Of a stretch of DNA of 64,000 bases, positions 25,236 through 33,974 are shown piece by piece; the stretch's first letter is position 1; every line of letters begins with the position of its first letter. The stretch spans positions 111,778-175,777 of the forward strand of contig CBESWG010000003.1 in the NCBI GenBank assembly GCA_965533275.1, written 5' to 3'. This stretch comes from JAUXEH01 sp965533275. GTDB lineage: Bacteria; Acidobacteriota; Aminicenantia; Aminicenantales; Aminicenantaceae. Under the pieces are notes generated by a model, which was given only the letters and a program-made list of their open reading frames with translations, was not told the origin of the DNA and did no database searches. Made by a program: the position numbers and the translations under genes.

Positions 25236-25805
25236 TCAGTTATTCTCGATCAACCACTGGTAGATGGCGACGTCCTCGATCTCTAATGTGATCTTTTCGA
25301 TCTGGATTCCGTCTCTGGCCCGTGCGGCGGCCAGTTCATGTGTGCCGAAACCGATGTTGGGGATCTCCCGGGTTGAATCTTTCGGGACCTCTCCCGCATA
25401 GACCCCGTTCATGTAGATATCGATGGCTTCCCCATACGCGTTCCCGACAACGATCTTCGAAGGTCCCTCGATGACCCATATATACTTGAGGCTCTGAGTA
25501 CACTCGATGGGGCCGGAGAAGACCAGGATCTCCGTGCCTTTCTTCTTGGCTTCCAGCTGATAGGTTCCGAAGGAGAGACCTGAAATGGTCTCATCGGCGG
25601 CGTGTTCCACCGTGAATTGGAAGGCACCGTCCAAGAACACATCTACGCCCGCTCCGCAGAGATTCTGGGCGGTTATGTCCGCAAGAGTATCCGGGTCCGT
25701 GGTGTTCTTGCAGTGGGGGGTCACGATGAGAACCAGCCCCAGGAGTGCGAGAAATCCGATCTTCCAGCCCTTGTGAAGAGTTTTTTCGCAGTTGTCTAAA
25801 GGCAT
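25236..25805 (-). CDS. Exported protein with two PEGA-like repeats
   Basis: The start at 25805 has GAGGT five bases upstream and yields 189 aa. The N-terminus has a hydrophobic segment (IGFLALLGLVLIVTPHCKN); the Cys could be lipidated but the box is not canonical. Two beta-rich units follow, each of the PEGA kind: VDVFLDGAFQFTV...LSFGTYQLEAKKKG and IDIYMNGVYAGEV...IGFGTHELAAARARDG. PEGA domains are surface-associated and of unclear function. It is convergent with the histidine kinase and divergent from the next gene. Confidence 0.7.
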   Translation of the reverse strand: MPLDNCEKTLHKGWKIGFLALLGLVLIVTPHCKNTTDPDTLADITAQNLCGAGVDVFLDGAFQFTVEHAADETISGLSFGTYQLEAKKKGTEILVFSGPIECTQSLKYIWVIEGPSKIVVGNAYGEAIDIYMNGVYAGEVPKDSTREIPNIGFGTHELAAARARDGIQIEKITLEIEDVAIYQWLIENN

Positions 25806-25823
25806 GTTGACCTCATTTTTTAT

Positions 25824-25829
25824 ATTATA
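25824..25829 (-). promoter_or_regulatory. Candidate -10 box (TATAAT) for the PEGA-like gene
   Basis: TATAAT is read on the minus strand 19 bases before the ATG at 25805, leaving a leader of about a dozen bases with the GAGGT site. No matching -35 box is visible 16-18 bases upstream. Confidence 0.35.
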
Positions 25830-25964
25830 CACGGAATTGGACCATCTGGCCATGGGCTCCCTTCCCTCCTTGTTCGCTTGAGTCGGAAGCGGACCTGTGG
25901 CATAGTGAGTCCCATGCTTAGTCCAGGGACGGCACCATTTTTCTGATTGCTTTATTGGAGTTCC

Positions 25965-25979
25965 AGGAGGGGTGAAATA
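25965..25979 (+). promoter_or_regulatory. Strong ribosome site placed before an ATA codon
   Basis: AGGAGG (25965-25970) lies six bases before ATA (25977-25979), which is in frame with the Tat-signal coding sequence (KTDRRHFIK). No ATG, GTG or TTG sits at that distance in frame; the nearest upstream candidate is a TTG at 25947 without a ribosome site. Either ATA is the start or the base was ATG. Confidence 0.5.
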
Positions 25980-27734
25980 AAAACCGATCGCAGGCATTTC
26001 ATCAAGTGTGCCGCCGCCGGGCTGGCCGGGGCCGCCGTTCCCGGGGCTGTATGGCCGAAACATCCGGCAGCACAGCGGTCCCGTCCGGACGGTGCCACGC
26101 TGTCCTACATGTCCTACCTGCCATTATCCGATGCGGAACGCCGGGCTCTCGTCACGGCGGCTCATTTCGGGGAAAAAGAGGGGGCTGCAAGCCCCGGCAG
26201 CATGGTCATCACTTCGCATCCGCTGGCAACGCGCGAGGCGGTCAACGTGCTCAAGCAGGGTGGGAATGCCTGTGATGCCGCCTGCACCGCCGCCCTGACT
26301 CAGACCGTGGTGGAGCCCCACATGACCACGCTGACAGGGGTATTTTCCATGCTGTATTTCGACGCCGCCAGCGGGACAACGCATCACCTCAACGGGAGCA
26401 ATAACGCGCCCCTGACCCCCCTTGAAGGGTTCCGGCTGGGGAACCTGATGCGGGAGCTCAAGACCGGACGGGGCGTTGCGGTCCCGGGATTCTGGGCTGG
26501 TTTCGAGGCAGCCCTGGCCCGCTTCGGCAGCCTGCCCAAACGACGGATCATGGCACCTGCCCTCCACTATGCAGACCAAGGATTCGAGATCCATCCTTTC
26601 CTCTGGGGGGAGATCTTTGTCCAGAGCGAGCTGATCGGGAAATCGCTGCAGGGGAGGGAGATCTACTTCCCGAACGGCGCGCTGGTGAGGCCCGGGGATA
26701 AACTGGTACAGAGGCGGGCCGCCGAACTCCTCCAGCGCCTGTGCGAGGAGGGAAACGAGTATTTCTACAGGGGGGATTTCGCCCGCCGTTTCTGTGTCGA
26801 GGTCCAGCAGGCGGGAGGGGTCATAACGCCGCGGGATTTCCAGGCATATGAGGTCCTGTGGCAGGAACCGGCCTCCGGGACCTACCGGGATTTCGAGATC
26901 CTGGCCTCGCCTCCTCCGGATTTTGGGGGATCGAGCATGATAGAGATCCTCAACCTGGTCGAGCTGCTGGACCTCCAGGAGCTCGGCCCTGCCGCGGATT
27001 CGTCGGAAACCGCCTGGATGATGCTCAGGATCCTGGGCCTGGTGCTGACCGAGGGGATAACCCAGAGAAGGGCGGGAAGGATCCCGCCTTTGGACAAGCT
27101 CCTTTCCAAGGAATTTGCCTCCGAGCGTTTCAAACGGCTGCAGGATACATCACAGGACAACACTCCCCTTCCGATGGTGCCTACGGGAAGTAACCACCTC
27201 ACCGTGGTGGACTCTCAGGGGAATGTTGCCACGATCCTGCATTCCTGCATGTCCTTCCCCTGGCAGAACGGGCTGTTCGTGGAGGGCGTGAGCATCTGCG
27301 CGTCCGGAGCTCACTACGGTGTCGGAATGCCTGGCCCTGGCGAGAGGATCCATGCAAGGATCTGCCCCGTCATATTTTTCCAGGATGGCCGGCCTGTCCT
27401 GTCCGGGGGTTCCCCCAGTGTTTCCCTGATGGAGAACATGCTCCAGAATATCACCAACATCCTCGACTTCGGCCTTTCCCTCCGGGAGTCGGTCTTGAAA
27501 CCGCGTTTCGGAGGGATGTCGATCTCGAATCCGGGCCTGCGCCTCATCGAGGCGGACATGAAGCCGGAGATCATAAGGTTCCTGCAGGAAAGGAAGATGC
27601 GGCTGGATATCGTCAATCCCTGGAACTGGCATCTGGGCACATTTGAGGGGATCCACATCCATCCCGAAACTCGGATCCGTTCCGCCTGTTCAGATCCGCG
27701 TCGGGCCGGAGGTGCCGAAGGCCTGGCCTTGTAG
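25977..27734 (+). CDS. Tat-exported gamma-glutamyltransferase-like protein
   Basis: The product is 586 aa counted from the ATA codon (596 from TTG 25947). The N-terminus is a Tat signal (DRRHFIKCAAAGLAGAAVPG). The body follows the Ntn-hydrolase GGT fold: SHPLATREAVNVLKQGGNACDAACTAALTQTVVEPH at the large-subunit start, and GSNHLTVVDSQGNVATILHS at the expected self-cleavage site. In true GGT the nucleophile is the first Thr of TTH; here the aligned residue is Ser405 (SNH), so processing may be altered or lost. GGSPSVSLMENMLQNI matches the later G-G-S-P motif. It may act on gamma-glutamyl or other amide bonds in the periplasm, or be a diverged homologue. Confidence 0.8.
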   Translation: MKTDRRHFIKCAAAGLAGAAVPGAVWPKHPAAQRSRPDGATLSYMSYLPLSDAERRALVTAAHFGEKEGAASPGSMVITSHPLATREAVNVLKQGGNACDAACTAALTQTVVEPHMTTLTGVFSMLYFDAASGTTHHLNGSNNAPLTPLEGFRLGNLMRELKTGRGVAVPGFWAGFEAALARFGSLPKRRIMAPALHYADQGFEIHPFLWGEIFVQSELIGKSLQGREIYFPNGALVRPGDKLVQRRAAELLQRLCEEGNEYFYRGDFARRFCVEVQQAGGVITPRDFQAYEVLWQEPASGTYRDFEILASPPPDFGGSSMIEILNLVELLDLQELGPAADSSETAWMMLRILGLVLTEGITQRRAGRIPPLDKLLSKEFASERFKRLQDTSQDNTPLPMVPTGSNHLTVVDSQGNVATILHSCMSFPWQNGLFVEGVSICASGAHYGVGMPGPGERIHARICPVIFFQDGRPVLSGGSPSVSLMENMLQNITNILDFGLSLRESVLKPRFGGMSISNPGLRLIEADMKPEIIRFLQERKMRLDIVNPWNWHLGTFEGIHIHPETRIRSACSDPRRAGGAEGLAL

Positions 27735-27754
27735 GCAGCCAGGGCTTCCTGAAT

Positions 27755-28574
27755 TCAGATCAATCCTGCCAGGGCCGCTGTGAAGATCCTCATCTCGTCC
27801 TGGGTCCCGATGCTCACGCGGATCCAGTTCTTTTCCTGGATCTGAAAGGGACGGACCAGGACGTCCTTTTCCGCGAGATCGACCTGGATTTCACGGGCGT
27901 CTCGCGGGACCTCAAAGAGCACAAAATTGGTGTGGGAAGGGATGAATGTCAAGCCCAGCCTGTCCAGCTCTCCATACAGGAAGGCCTTGATCGAGCTGTT
28001 CTTTTCCCTAGTGCTGCGGACAAATGCGAGGTCTGCATACGCGGCCGAGGCTGCCGCGAGGCTGGTGGTGGCTATGGACGCAAAATTCATCCTGTAGGGC
28101 GCCAGGGACTCCATAACAGGCGCTTGTCCGATCCCGTATCCCACGCGCAGCCCGGCCATGCCGTAGATCTTGGAAAAGGTGCGCATGACAACGACATTGT
28201 GCCCCTCCCGGATCAGGCCGACCATGGATCCATGGGAGGGATCGTTCACATACTCATGATAGGCTTCGTCTACGACCACCAGGGTTGTGCGCGACGCCTT
28301 CCCGCTCGGCGATCGCCTCTATGAAGCCCGGATAGTCCCGGTGAGGGTAGAGGTGGGCCCGTGACACGGCCTGGACCAGGGCTTCCCTGGCTTGGGGCGG
28401 GGGGCCGTACGGGCTTTCGTTGCTGTTGAGCTTGGCCCCCCCGACCTGGGCGGCCCTCAGTTCCTCCTCCCGCGGCTGTATCCCACAGGCCGCGCTTTCC
28501 AGCCCCAGGGCCATCCCTGCCGCTGACCAGGCCCCGGCCTTGAGCCATTCCCTGCGACTCATTCCTTCGCGCAT
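27755..28574 (-). pseudogene. Tat-signal aminotransferase of the HisC type with an internal deletion and frame change
   Basis: The 5' part (28574 to ~28290) encodes a Tat-like leader (SRREWLKAGAWSAAG) and the HisC N-terminus (LNSNESPYGPPPQAREAL, YPGFIEAIAEREG). The 3' part (from ~28300 to 27755, in another frame) resumes at TLVVVDEAYHEYV and holds the PLP lysine motif FSKIYGMAGLRVGYG and the C-terminal domain. About 110-115 residues expected between these points, including the PLP phosphate-binding Gly-Ser-Ser region, are missing. A class I/II aminotransferase without this segment cannot bind PLP normally. It is either a true pseudogene or a local assembly deletion. Confidence 0.8.
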
Positions 28575-28660
28575 TTTTTCCTCCTTATCGATGGGGATAC
28601 TGCATCTTTTGCATCCCTACCATAGAACAAAACAGGCCTCTGTCTCAAGAGCCCGGTTGA

Positions 28661-28690
28661 TTGACCGGCCCAACGCCTGTGGTATAGAAT
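28661..28690 (+). promoter_or_regulatory. Sigma-70-like promoter before the 113-aa helical protein gene
   Basis: TTGACC (28661-28666) and TAGAAT (28685-28690) are separated by 18 bases; each matches five of six consensus positions. The leader to ATG 28771 would be about 75 bases and holds TAGGAGGA just before the start. Confidence 0.5.
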
Positions 28691-28770
28691 AAATTCCAGT
28701 GGCCGCAGGCCTCGAGAACCGAGACCGTGCGGCCGCATCCGAGGCAACACAAGTACGGTAGGAGGAATCC

Positions 28771-29112
28771 ATGAGCGAAAAGGACGTAAAAGACCGGGAC
28801 ATCTTTGCGGAAATAGGGGACGCTATCAAGCAGCTCGGAGAAGAGATCAAGCCCCATCTTTACAAGGCTGAGGAGAAGCTCCGCGACCTGGATGAGGCGG
28901 TTCGCCCCACACTCTCGGACCTGGGCGCGAAGATGAAGGAGCTGGGGGACGCGGTCGAGGGCCCCATGGACGAACTGTCCGCCAAGCTGAAAAACTGGGG
29001 TGAGTCAGTCAAACCGGTGGTCAAGGACATGGGAGACCGCGTCAAGAGCTGGAAAAAGACCGCGACCACAGAGCCGGAAGACGGCCCGACCGACCTGACC
29101 ACAGAGGAGTAA
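28771..29112 (+). CDS. Small charged all-helical protein of unknown function
   Basis: A 113-residue soluble protein with AGGAGGA placed well before the ATG. The sequence is an amphipathic helix throughout with recurring units of the kind LxxLGExIKPxL / LDEAVRPTLSDLGAKMKELGDAVEGPM / LKNWGESVKPVVKDMGDRVKSW, resembling apolipoprotein-like or LEA-type coiled helices. The tail (TTEPEDGPTDLTTEE) is acidic and disordered. There is no signal peptide. It may bind membranes or stabilise proteins, but nothing in the sequence fixes the function. hrpA follows closely. Confidence 0.75.
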   Translation: MSEKDVKDRDIFAEIGDAIKQLGEEIKPHLYKAEEKLRDLDEAVRPTLSDLGAKMKELGDAVEGPMDELSAKLKNWGESVKPVVKDMGDRVKSWKKTATTEPEDGPTDLTTEE

Positions 29113-29184
29113 CGTGCCCTCTCGCCGATGTCCGGCGCGTTGGCGCCGGTTCGCCGCCGCCCGCCTCTGTCCCGCTGCCGGAGC

Positions 29185-32100
29185 ATGAAAGACCGAACCG
29201 CTGATCCCGCCCTGCGTTCCCTCATCGGAAGGGTGCGCTCACAGCTGTCGCACGCGATGCTCAGGGACCGATCGCAGGTTCGGCAGCGGCTGAGCCGGCT
29301 GCGGGCTCGCAGCGCGCGGCTGTCTCAGAAGGACATGCTGGGCGAGCTGGCCGGGCTCGAAAAGCGCCTCATGGAATCCGCCCGCGAGCGGCAGGCTCGC
29401 ATGCAGCGCATCCCCCGGGTCACGTTTCCTGCGGAATTGCCCATATCCGGCCGTGCCCGGGAGATCATTCAGGCCATACGCGATTTTCCGGTCGTGATCA
29501 TATCCGGAGAGACGGGCAGCGGCAAGAGCACTCAGCTCCCCAAGATGTGTCTGCAGGCAGGCAGGGGCACCGCCGGCCAGATCGCATGCACACAGCCCCG
29601 CCGGATCGCCGCCATCACCATCGCCCACCGCATCGCTTCCGAGCTCAAGGAAAACCTGGGGCGCTCCGTGGGGTACAAGATCCGGTTCCGTGACCGGTCC
29701 ACACCGGATGCTTTCATCAAGATCCTGACCGACGGCATGCTGCTGGCCGAGACCCAGTCCGATCCCCGCCTCGAGGCCTATGACACTTTGATCATAGACG
29801 AGGCTCACGAGCGGAGCCTGAACATCGATTTTCTCCTCGGCATCGCCCGAACCCTGCTTGACAAGCGCCCGGAGCTGAAGCTCATCATCACCTCTGCCAC
29901 CATGGATACGGAAAAGTTTTCGCGAGCGTTTGGAAACGCACCTGTGATCGAAGTGAGCGGCCGCCAGTTTCCGGTCACGATGGAGTACCGTCCGGCCGAA
30001 TCCTTCGCGGGGAAGACCGACGACCTGGACTATGTGGACCTGGCTGCCAAGGCCGTCGATCTGATCAGGCAGAAGAAGAAGCCCGGTGACATCCTGATCT
30101 TCATGCCCACGGAACAGGACATCCTGGAGACCTGCGAACGTCTCGAGGGAGGCCGCAGGCATAAGGGGAGGGGAGACACCGTTCTCCCACTCTATGCCCG
30201 GCTTCCCGGAACCCAGCAGGGGAGGGTGTATCATGTCAAGGGGCCCAAGATCGTGGTGGCCACCAATGTTGCCGAGACCTCGCTCACCATTCCCGGGATC
30301 CGCTATGTGGTGGACACAGGGCTGGCCCGAATATCCCAGTATCAGCCCGGCACGCGCATCAACAGCCTGCCCGTGAGTCCCGTCGCCCGAAGCAGCGCCG
30401 ACCAGAGGGCCGGCCGCTGCGGCCGCGTGCAGGAGGGGGTCTGCATCCGCCTGTACTCGGAGAAGGACTATGCCTCCCGCCTGCCCTTCACACCCCCTGA
30501 GATCCGTCGCTCCAACCTCGCCGAGGTCATCCTGCGCATGATCGACATGCGGCTCGGGCATCCCGCAGACTTTCCCTTTGTTGATCCACCCAAGCCCGTC
30601 AATATCAAGGATGGATACGAAACCCTGATCGAACTGGGGGCGGTCAGCAAGAGGGGGGGGAGGGAATATGCCCTTACGGAAAAGGGCCGCCTCATGGCCC
30701 GCATGCCGCTGGACCCCAAGATCAGCCGGATGCTGCTGGAGGCCCGGGAAGAGGACTGCCTGCGCGAGGTGTCCGTGATCGCCGCTGCCCTCAGTATCCG
30801 GGATCCGAGGGAGCGGCCGCCCGACAAGGCCGAACAGGCCGACGCCATGCACGCGGCCTTCCGCTCCGAGGACTCAGATTTCCTGACCCTTCTCAACATC
30901 TGGGACCGTTATCACCAGGTCCTGGAGGAACTGGGCTCGCGCAGGGAACAGCGCCGCTTCTGCCGAGACCACTTCCTCTCATTCTCACGCATACGCGAGT
31001 GGGTCCATGTCCACGATCAGATCCGGGCCATCCTGCAGGAGCAGAGGATCGCTCTGGGCCGGAGCCGTAGGGTGGAGATCGGCAAGGCTCTCTACACCGG
31101 GATCCACCGCTCCGTCTTGAGTGGATACCTCTCAAATATCGCCGTGCTCAAGGAGCAGAACTTCTACACGGCGGCCAAAAGCCGTGAGGTGATGGTGTTT
31201 CCCGGATCCGGCCTCTTCGGCCGGCGCCGCCCCTGGATTGTGGCGGCCGAGATGGTCAGGACCTCGCGGCTTTTCGCCCGCTCGGCAGCCCGGATCGATC
31301 CGGCCTGGCTCGAATCCCTGGGAGGGGAACTCTGCCGCTATTCCTATTCCGAGGCGAGCTGGGACAGGGAACGGGGAGAGGTGCGGGCCCTCGAGAGGGT
31401 CACCCTCTACGGACTGGAGATCGTGTCCCGCCGATCCGTCTCCTACGGCCGGATCAATCCTGAGGAGGCCCATGAGATCTTCGTACGCTCAGCCCTGGTC
31501 GAAGGCGAGATGGAGGATCCGCCCGCGTTCCTCAGGGATAATTTGGAACTCGTGGAGCGGATCACCCGGTCGGAGGAGAAGCTCAGGCGCCGGGGATTCC
31601 TGGTGGGAGAAGAAGTCATGGCCGAGTTCTACTCCCGGCGTCTGCCAGGCATGGCCGATGAACGCAGCCTGCGCAAACATCTCAAGGAACTGAAAGACGA
31701 CAGGTCCCTCAGGATGGGCGAGGAAGACCTCCTGCTCGAGCACCCAGACGGGGACACTCTGGACGGATTTCCGGATCACCTGCGGATTGGAGACCTGAGG
31801 CTTTCCGCCCGCTATCGCTTCGCTCCAGGAGAGGCGGACGACGGCGTGACCCTGAAGATTCCCGGAACAGAACTGTCCCGGATACCGGAGGAAGCTCTGC
31901 AGTGGGGTTTGCCGGGGCAGTTCAGCGAGAAGATCACGGCACTGGTCAAGGGGCTTCCCAAACGCTTTCGCAAGCTGCTCGTGCCCGTCACTGAGAAAAC
32001 GCGGATCATCCTGTCGGAACTCGAGCCTGGCGAAGAATCCCTGTACTTGGCCCTGGCCGGCTTCGTGCGGAGGCGCTTCCTGGTCGACATACCTGAGTCC

Positions 32101-33159
32101 GCGTGGGCCGAAGCCGACGTCCCTTCCCACCTGCGCATGCGGATCTCCGTCATCGGCCCTGATGAGGAGGAGCTGGCCGCCGGGAGGGACCTCCCCGCCT
32201 TGAAGAAGAAGAGATGGGACACTCGCCCCGTGCCGGCCGATTCAGAAAAATGGGGGGATGCCAGGAAGAGATGGGAGCGGCGGGAACTCCAGGACTGGGA
32301 CATCGACATTATGCCAGAGAGCGTCACCGTGGGTCCGTTTGTCACGGCATATCCGGGATTGGCAGCCGGCGCCTTGGGCATCGACCTCAAGCTGTTCACG
32401 TCAAAAGAGGAGGCCCGGGAATCGCATTGCAGAGGAATCCGCACCCTCCTGGAGCGCAGGCTCGGGAAGGATCTGGAATTCCTTCGGCTCTATCTGATCG
32501 TTTCTCCGGAGCAGGAGAAGCTGGCTTTATATTTCGGCGGAAAGGCCGTCCTCGAGAAGGCCCTGATGGAGGCGCTTCTCCGGGATGTCCTGCAGAAGGA
32601 CCTGCGTACACGAGAAGCATACGAGGCCTACGCGGAAGAGCTGAACAGGACACTGAACGAGAGGGGACACTTTCTGAACCAGACCATGTCCGGGATCCTG
32701 ACGTCTTTTCATCGGGTGAGATCCATACTCGGCGACATCGGGAGGGCCGCGGATTCAGGCCCCATGGTCCGGGACCTGCTGGAGGGCTGGAAACAGGACC
32801 TCTCCATCCTTGTGCCGAATGGATTTCTCACGGCCTATTCCCTCGAACGGCTTGGGCATCTCCCGCGCTATCTGGAGGCGCTGGCCCTCCGGGCGGAGAG
32901 GGGGCGGATCGAGCCTGCCAAAGACCGAAGCAAGGCCGGGCAGGCCCTGCCCTATATCCAGCGGCTCTCTGCCTTCAGGGATGAATTGACAGGAGAGGAA
33001 TCCCCGGAGAAAAAAGCCGCCGTGGAAGAGCTGCGGTGGATGCTGGAGGAATTCAAGGTCTCGCTCTTCGCCCCTGAACTCAAAACCCCCGCCCCCATCT
33101 CCGCCAAAAGGCTGGCGGTCAAGATCGGCCAGATCCGAAAGATTGGGGACGGACCATGA
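29185..33159 (+). CDS. hrpA: ATP-dependent RNA helicase HrpA
   Basis: From ATG 29185 the protein has 1324 residues, close to the ~1300 of E. coli HrpA. Another ATG at 29128 would add 19 residues; neither has an ideal ribosome site. The order is an N-terminal helical region with LRDRSQVRQRL, RecA-like domain 1 with GETGSGKST (~107-115), DEAH in IIDEAHERS and the SAT motif, domain 2 with QRAGRCGR, the HA2/OB-fold region, and the long C-terminal DUF3418 region that distinguishes HrpA from HrpB. It remodels RNA or stalled ribosomes. The stop overlaps the next ATG by four bases (ATGA). Confidence 0.95.
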   Translation: MKDRTADPALRSLIGRVRSQLSHAMLRDRSQVRQRLSRLRARSARLSQKDMLGELAGLEKRLMESARERQARMQRIPRVTFPAELPISGRAREIIQAIRDFPVVIISGETGSGKSTQLPKMCLQAGRGTAGQIACTQPRRIAAITIAHRIASELKENLGRSVGYKIRFRDRSTPDAFIKILTDGMLLAETQSDPRLEAYDTLIIDEAHERSLNIDFLLGIARTLLDKRPELKLIITSATMDTEKFSRAFGNAPVIEVSGRQFPVTMEYRPAESFAGKTDDLDYVDLAAKAVDLIRQKKKPGDILIFMPTEQDILETCERLEGGRRHKGRGDTVLPLYARLPGTQQGRVYHVKGPKIVVATNVAETSLTIPGIRYVVDTGLARISQYQPGTRINSLPVSPVARSSADQRAGRCGRVQEGVCIRLYSEKDYASRLPFTPPEIRRSNLAEVILRMIDMRLGHPADFPFVDPPKPVNIKDGYETLIELGAVSKRGGREYALTEKGRLMARMPLDPKISRMLLEAREEDCLREVSVIAAALSIRDPRERPPDKAEQADAMHAAFRSEDSDFLTLLNIWDRYHQVLEELGSRREQRRFCRDHFLSFSRIREWVHVHDQIRAILQEQRIALGRSRRVEIGKALYTGIHRSVLSGYLSNIAVLKEQNFYTAAKSREVMVFPGSGLFGRRRPWIVAAEMVRTSRLFARSAARIDPAWLESLGGELCRYSYSEASWDRERGEVRALERVTLYGLEIVSRRSVSYGRINPEEAHEIFVRSALVEGEMEDPPAFLRDNLELVERITRSEEKLRRRGFLVGEEVMAEFYSRRLPGMADERSLRKHLKELKDDRSLRMGEEDLLLEHPDGDTLDGFPDHLRIGDLRLSARYRFAPGEADDGVTLKIPGTELSRIPEEALQWGLPGQFSEKITALVKGLPKRFRKLLVPVTEKTRIILSELEPGEESLYLALAGFVRRRFLVDIPESAWAEADVPSHLRMRISVIGPDEEELAAGRDLPALKKKRWDTRPVPADSEKWGDARKRWERRELQDWDIDIMPESVTVGPFVTAYPGLAAGALGIDLKLFTSKEEARESHCRGIRTLLERRLGKDLEFLRLYLIVSPEQEKLALYFGGKAVLEKALMEALLRDVLQKDLRTREAYEAYAEELNRTLNERGHFLNQTMSGILTSFHRVRSILGDIGRAADSGPMVRDLLEGWKQDLSILVPNGFLTAYSLERLGHLPRYLEALALRAERGRIEPAKDRSKAGQALPYIQRLSAFRDELTGEESPEKKAAVEELRWMLEEFKVSLFAPELKTPAPISAKRLAVKIGQIRKIGDGP

Positions 33160-33845
33160 AAAGGGCCTTCCTCGCCGCAGTGCTGCTCGGTATCACCGGC
33201 TATGTCGGATCCCAGGATATCCAGCACGAGGCCATTGCCGTCAACATCGAAGTCCCGGTACGGGTGTTCCAGGCCGGCGTATTTGTCGACACCCTCTCGA
33301 TCGATGATTTCGAGGTCTACGAGGACGGTGTGAATCAGCAGATCGAAGCAGTGTACCTGATCAAGAAGGCGGAGATCACTCGCCGGGAAGAGAAGGAAAA
33401 GACGTTCGAGCCCAAGATATCCTCCCGACATTTCGTTCTCTTTTTCGAGACCGTCGAATATCTTCCCAAGGTGGGAGAGGCACTGGATTTCTTTTTCCAG
33501 GAGATACTGCAGCCTCATGATTCCCTCATCGCGGTCACGCCCACCAAGACCTATACCTTCGACAGCCGGGGCCTTCGAACAGCTAGAACTCATGTCCACG
33601 GATACACCGGACACCTCACGCTTGGAGCAGGTCTTTGCTGATTCCTCGATATCCTGTCATTTCCTGTATGTCAACAAGGCCCCGGCCGATGCGAGCGGTG
33701 TTCGGCAGAGGCTTCAGAGAATTACTACCTGCTTTATTACTCTCCCCAGGGCTATTGCCCCGACGGCCGGTTCCGAAAGATCAAGGTGCGGATCAAGGGC
33801 GGTGGCTACCGGGTTCTGCACCGCGCCGGATATCTGGCTGACTGA
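33156..33845 (+). pseudogene. VWFA-related secreted protein gene with two internal deletions
   Basis: The start overlaps the hrpA stop (ATGA). The first ~130 codons encode a signal peptide and NIEVPVRVFQAGVFVDTLSIDDFEVYEDG, closely parallel to the intact paralogue at 35158. After TPTKTYTFDS (near 33565) about 190 residues are lost. A middle piece in another frame (VFADSSISCHFLYVNKAPADASG) matches FADTSTSVHFLHVSPMQAN of the paralogue. After a further loss of ~45 residues the end (ASENYYLLYYSPQGY...HRAGYLAD) matches its C-terminus. Conserved ends with clean gaps indicate recent deletion or collapsed assembly. Confidence 0.8.
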
Positions 33846-33916
33846 TAGCGATCGCCTTCGGCCCGCCCAAGCAGAGCTTCAATCGGAGTCGTGAACTATC
33901 CTCCTCAAAAAAAAAC

Positions 33917-33956
33917 TTGACAAAACCGACTTACTGTTATATATAAGTAGTACAGT
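33917..33956 (+). promoter_or_regulatory. Promoter and candidate GntR operator
   Basis: TTGACA (33917-33922) and TATATA (33940-33945) have a 17-base spacer, a strong sigma-70-like promoter. Two inverted repeats overlap the -10 box: ACTTA/TAAGT (33929-33933 and 33944-33948) and ACTGT/ACAGT (33933-33937 and 33952-33956). This is a fitting place for autoregulation by the GntR protein encoded next. Confidence 0.6.
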
Positions 33957-33974
33957 TGTGGAGCCAAAGCGATC

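Noticed and set aside
29128..29184. Upstream ATG for hrpA at 29128
   Set aside because: No ribosome site and a non-conserved Arg/Pro-rich extension; ATG 29185 fits HrpA length better, although it too lacks an ideal site.
29239..30852. 537-codon minus-strand frame inside hrpA
   Set aside because: Antisense shadow of the helicase domains; no start signal or family match.
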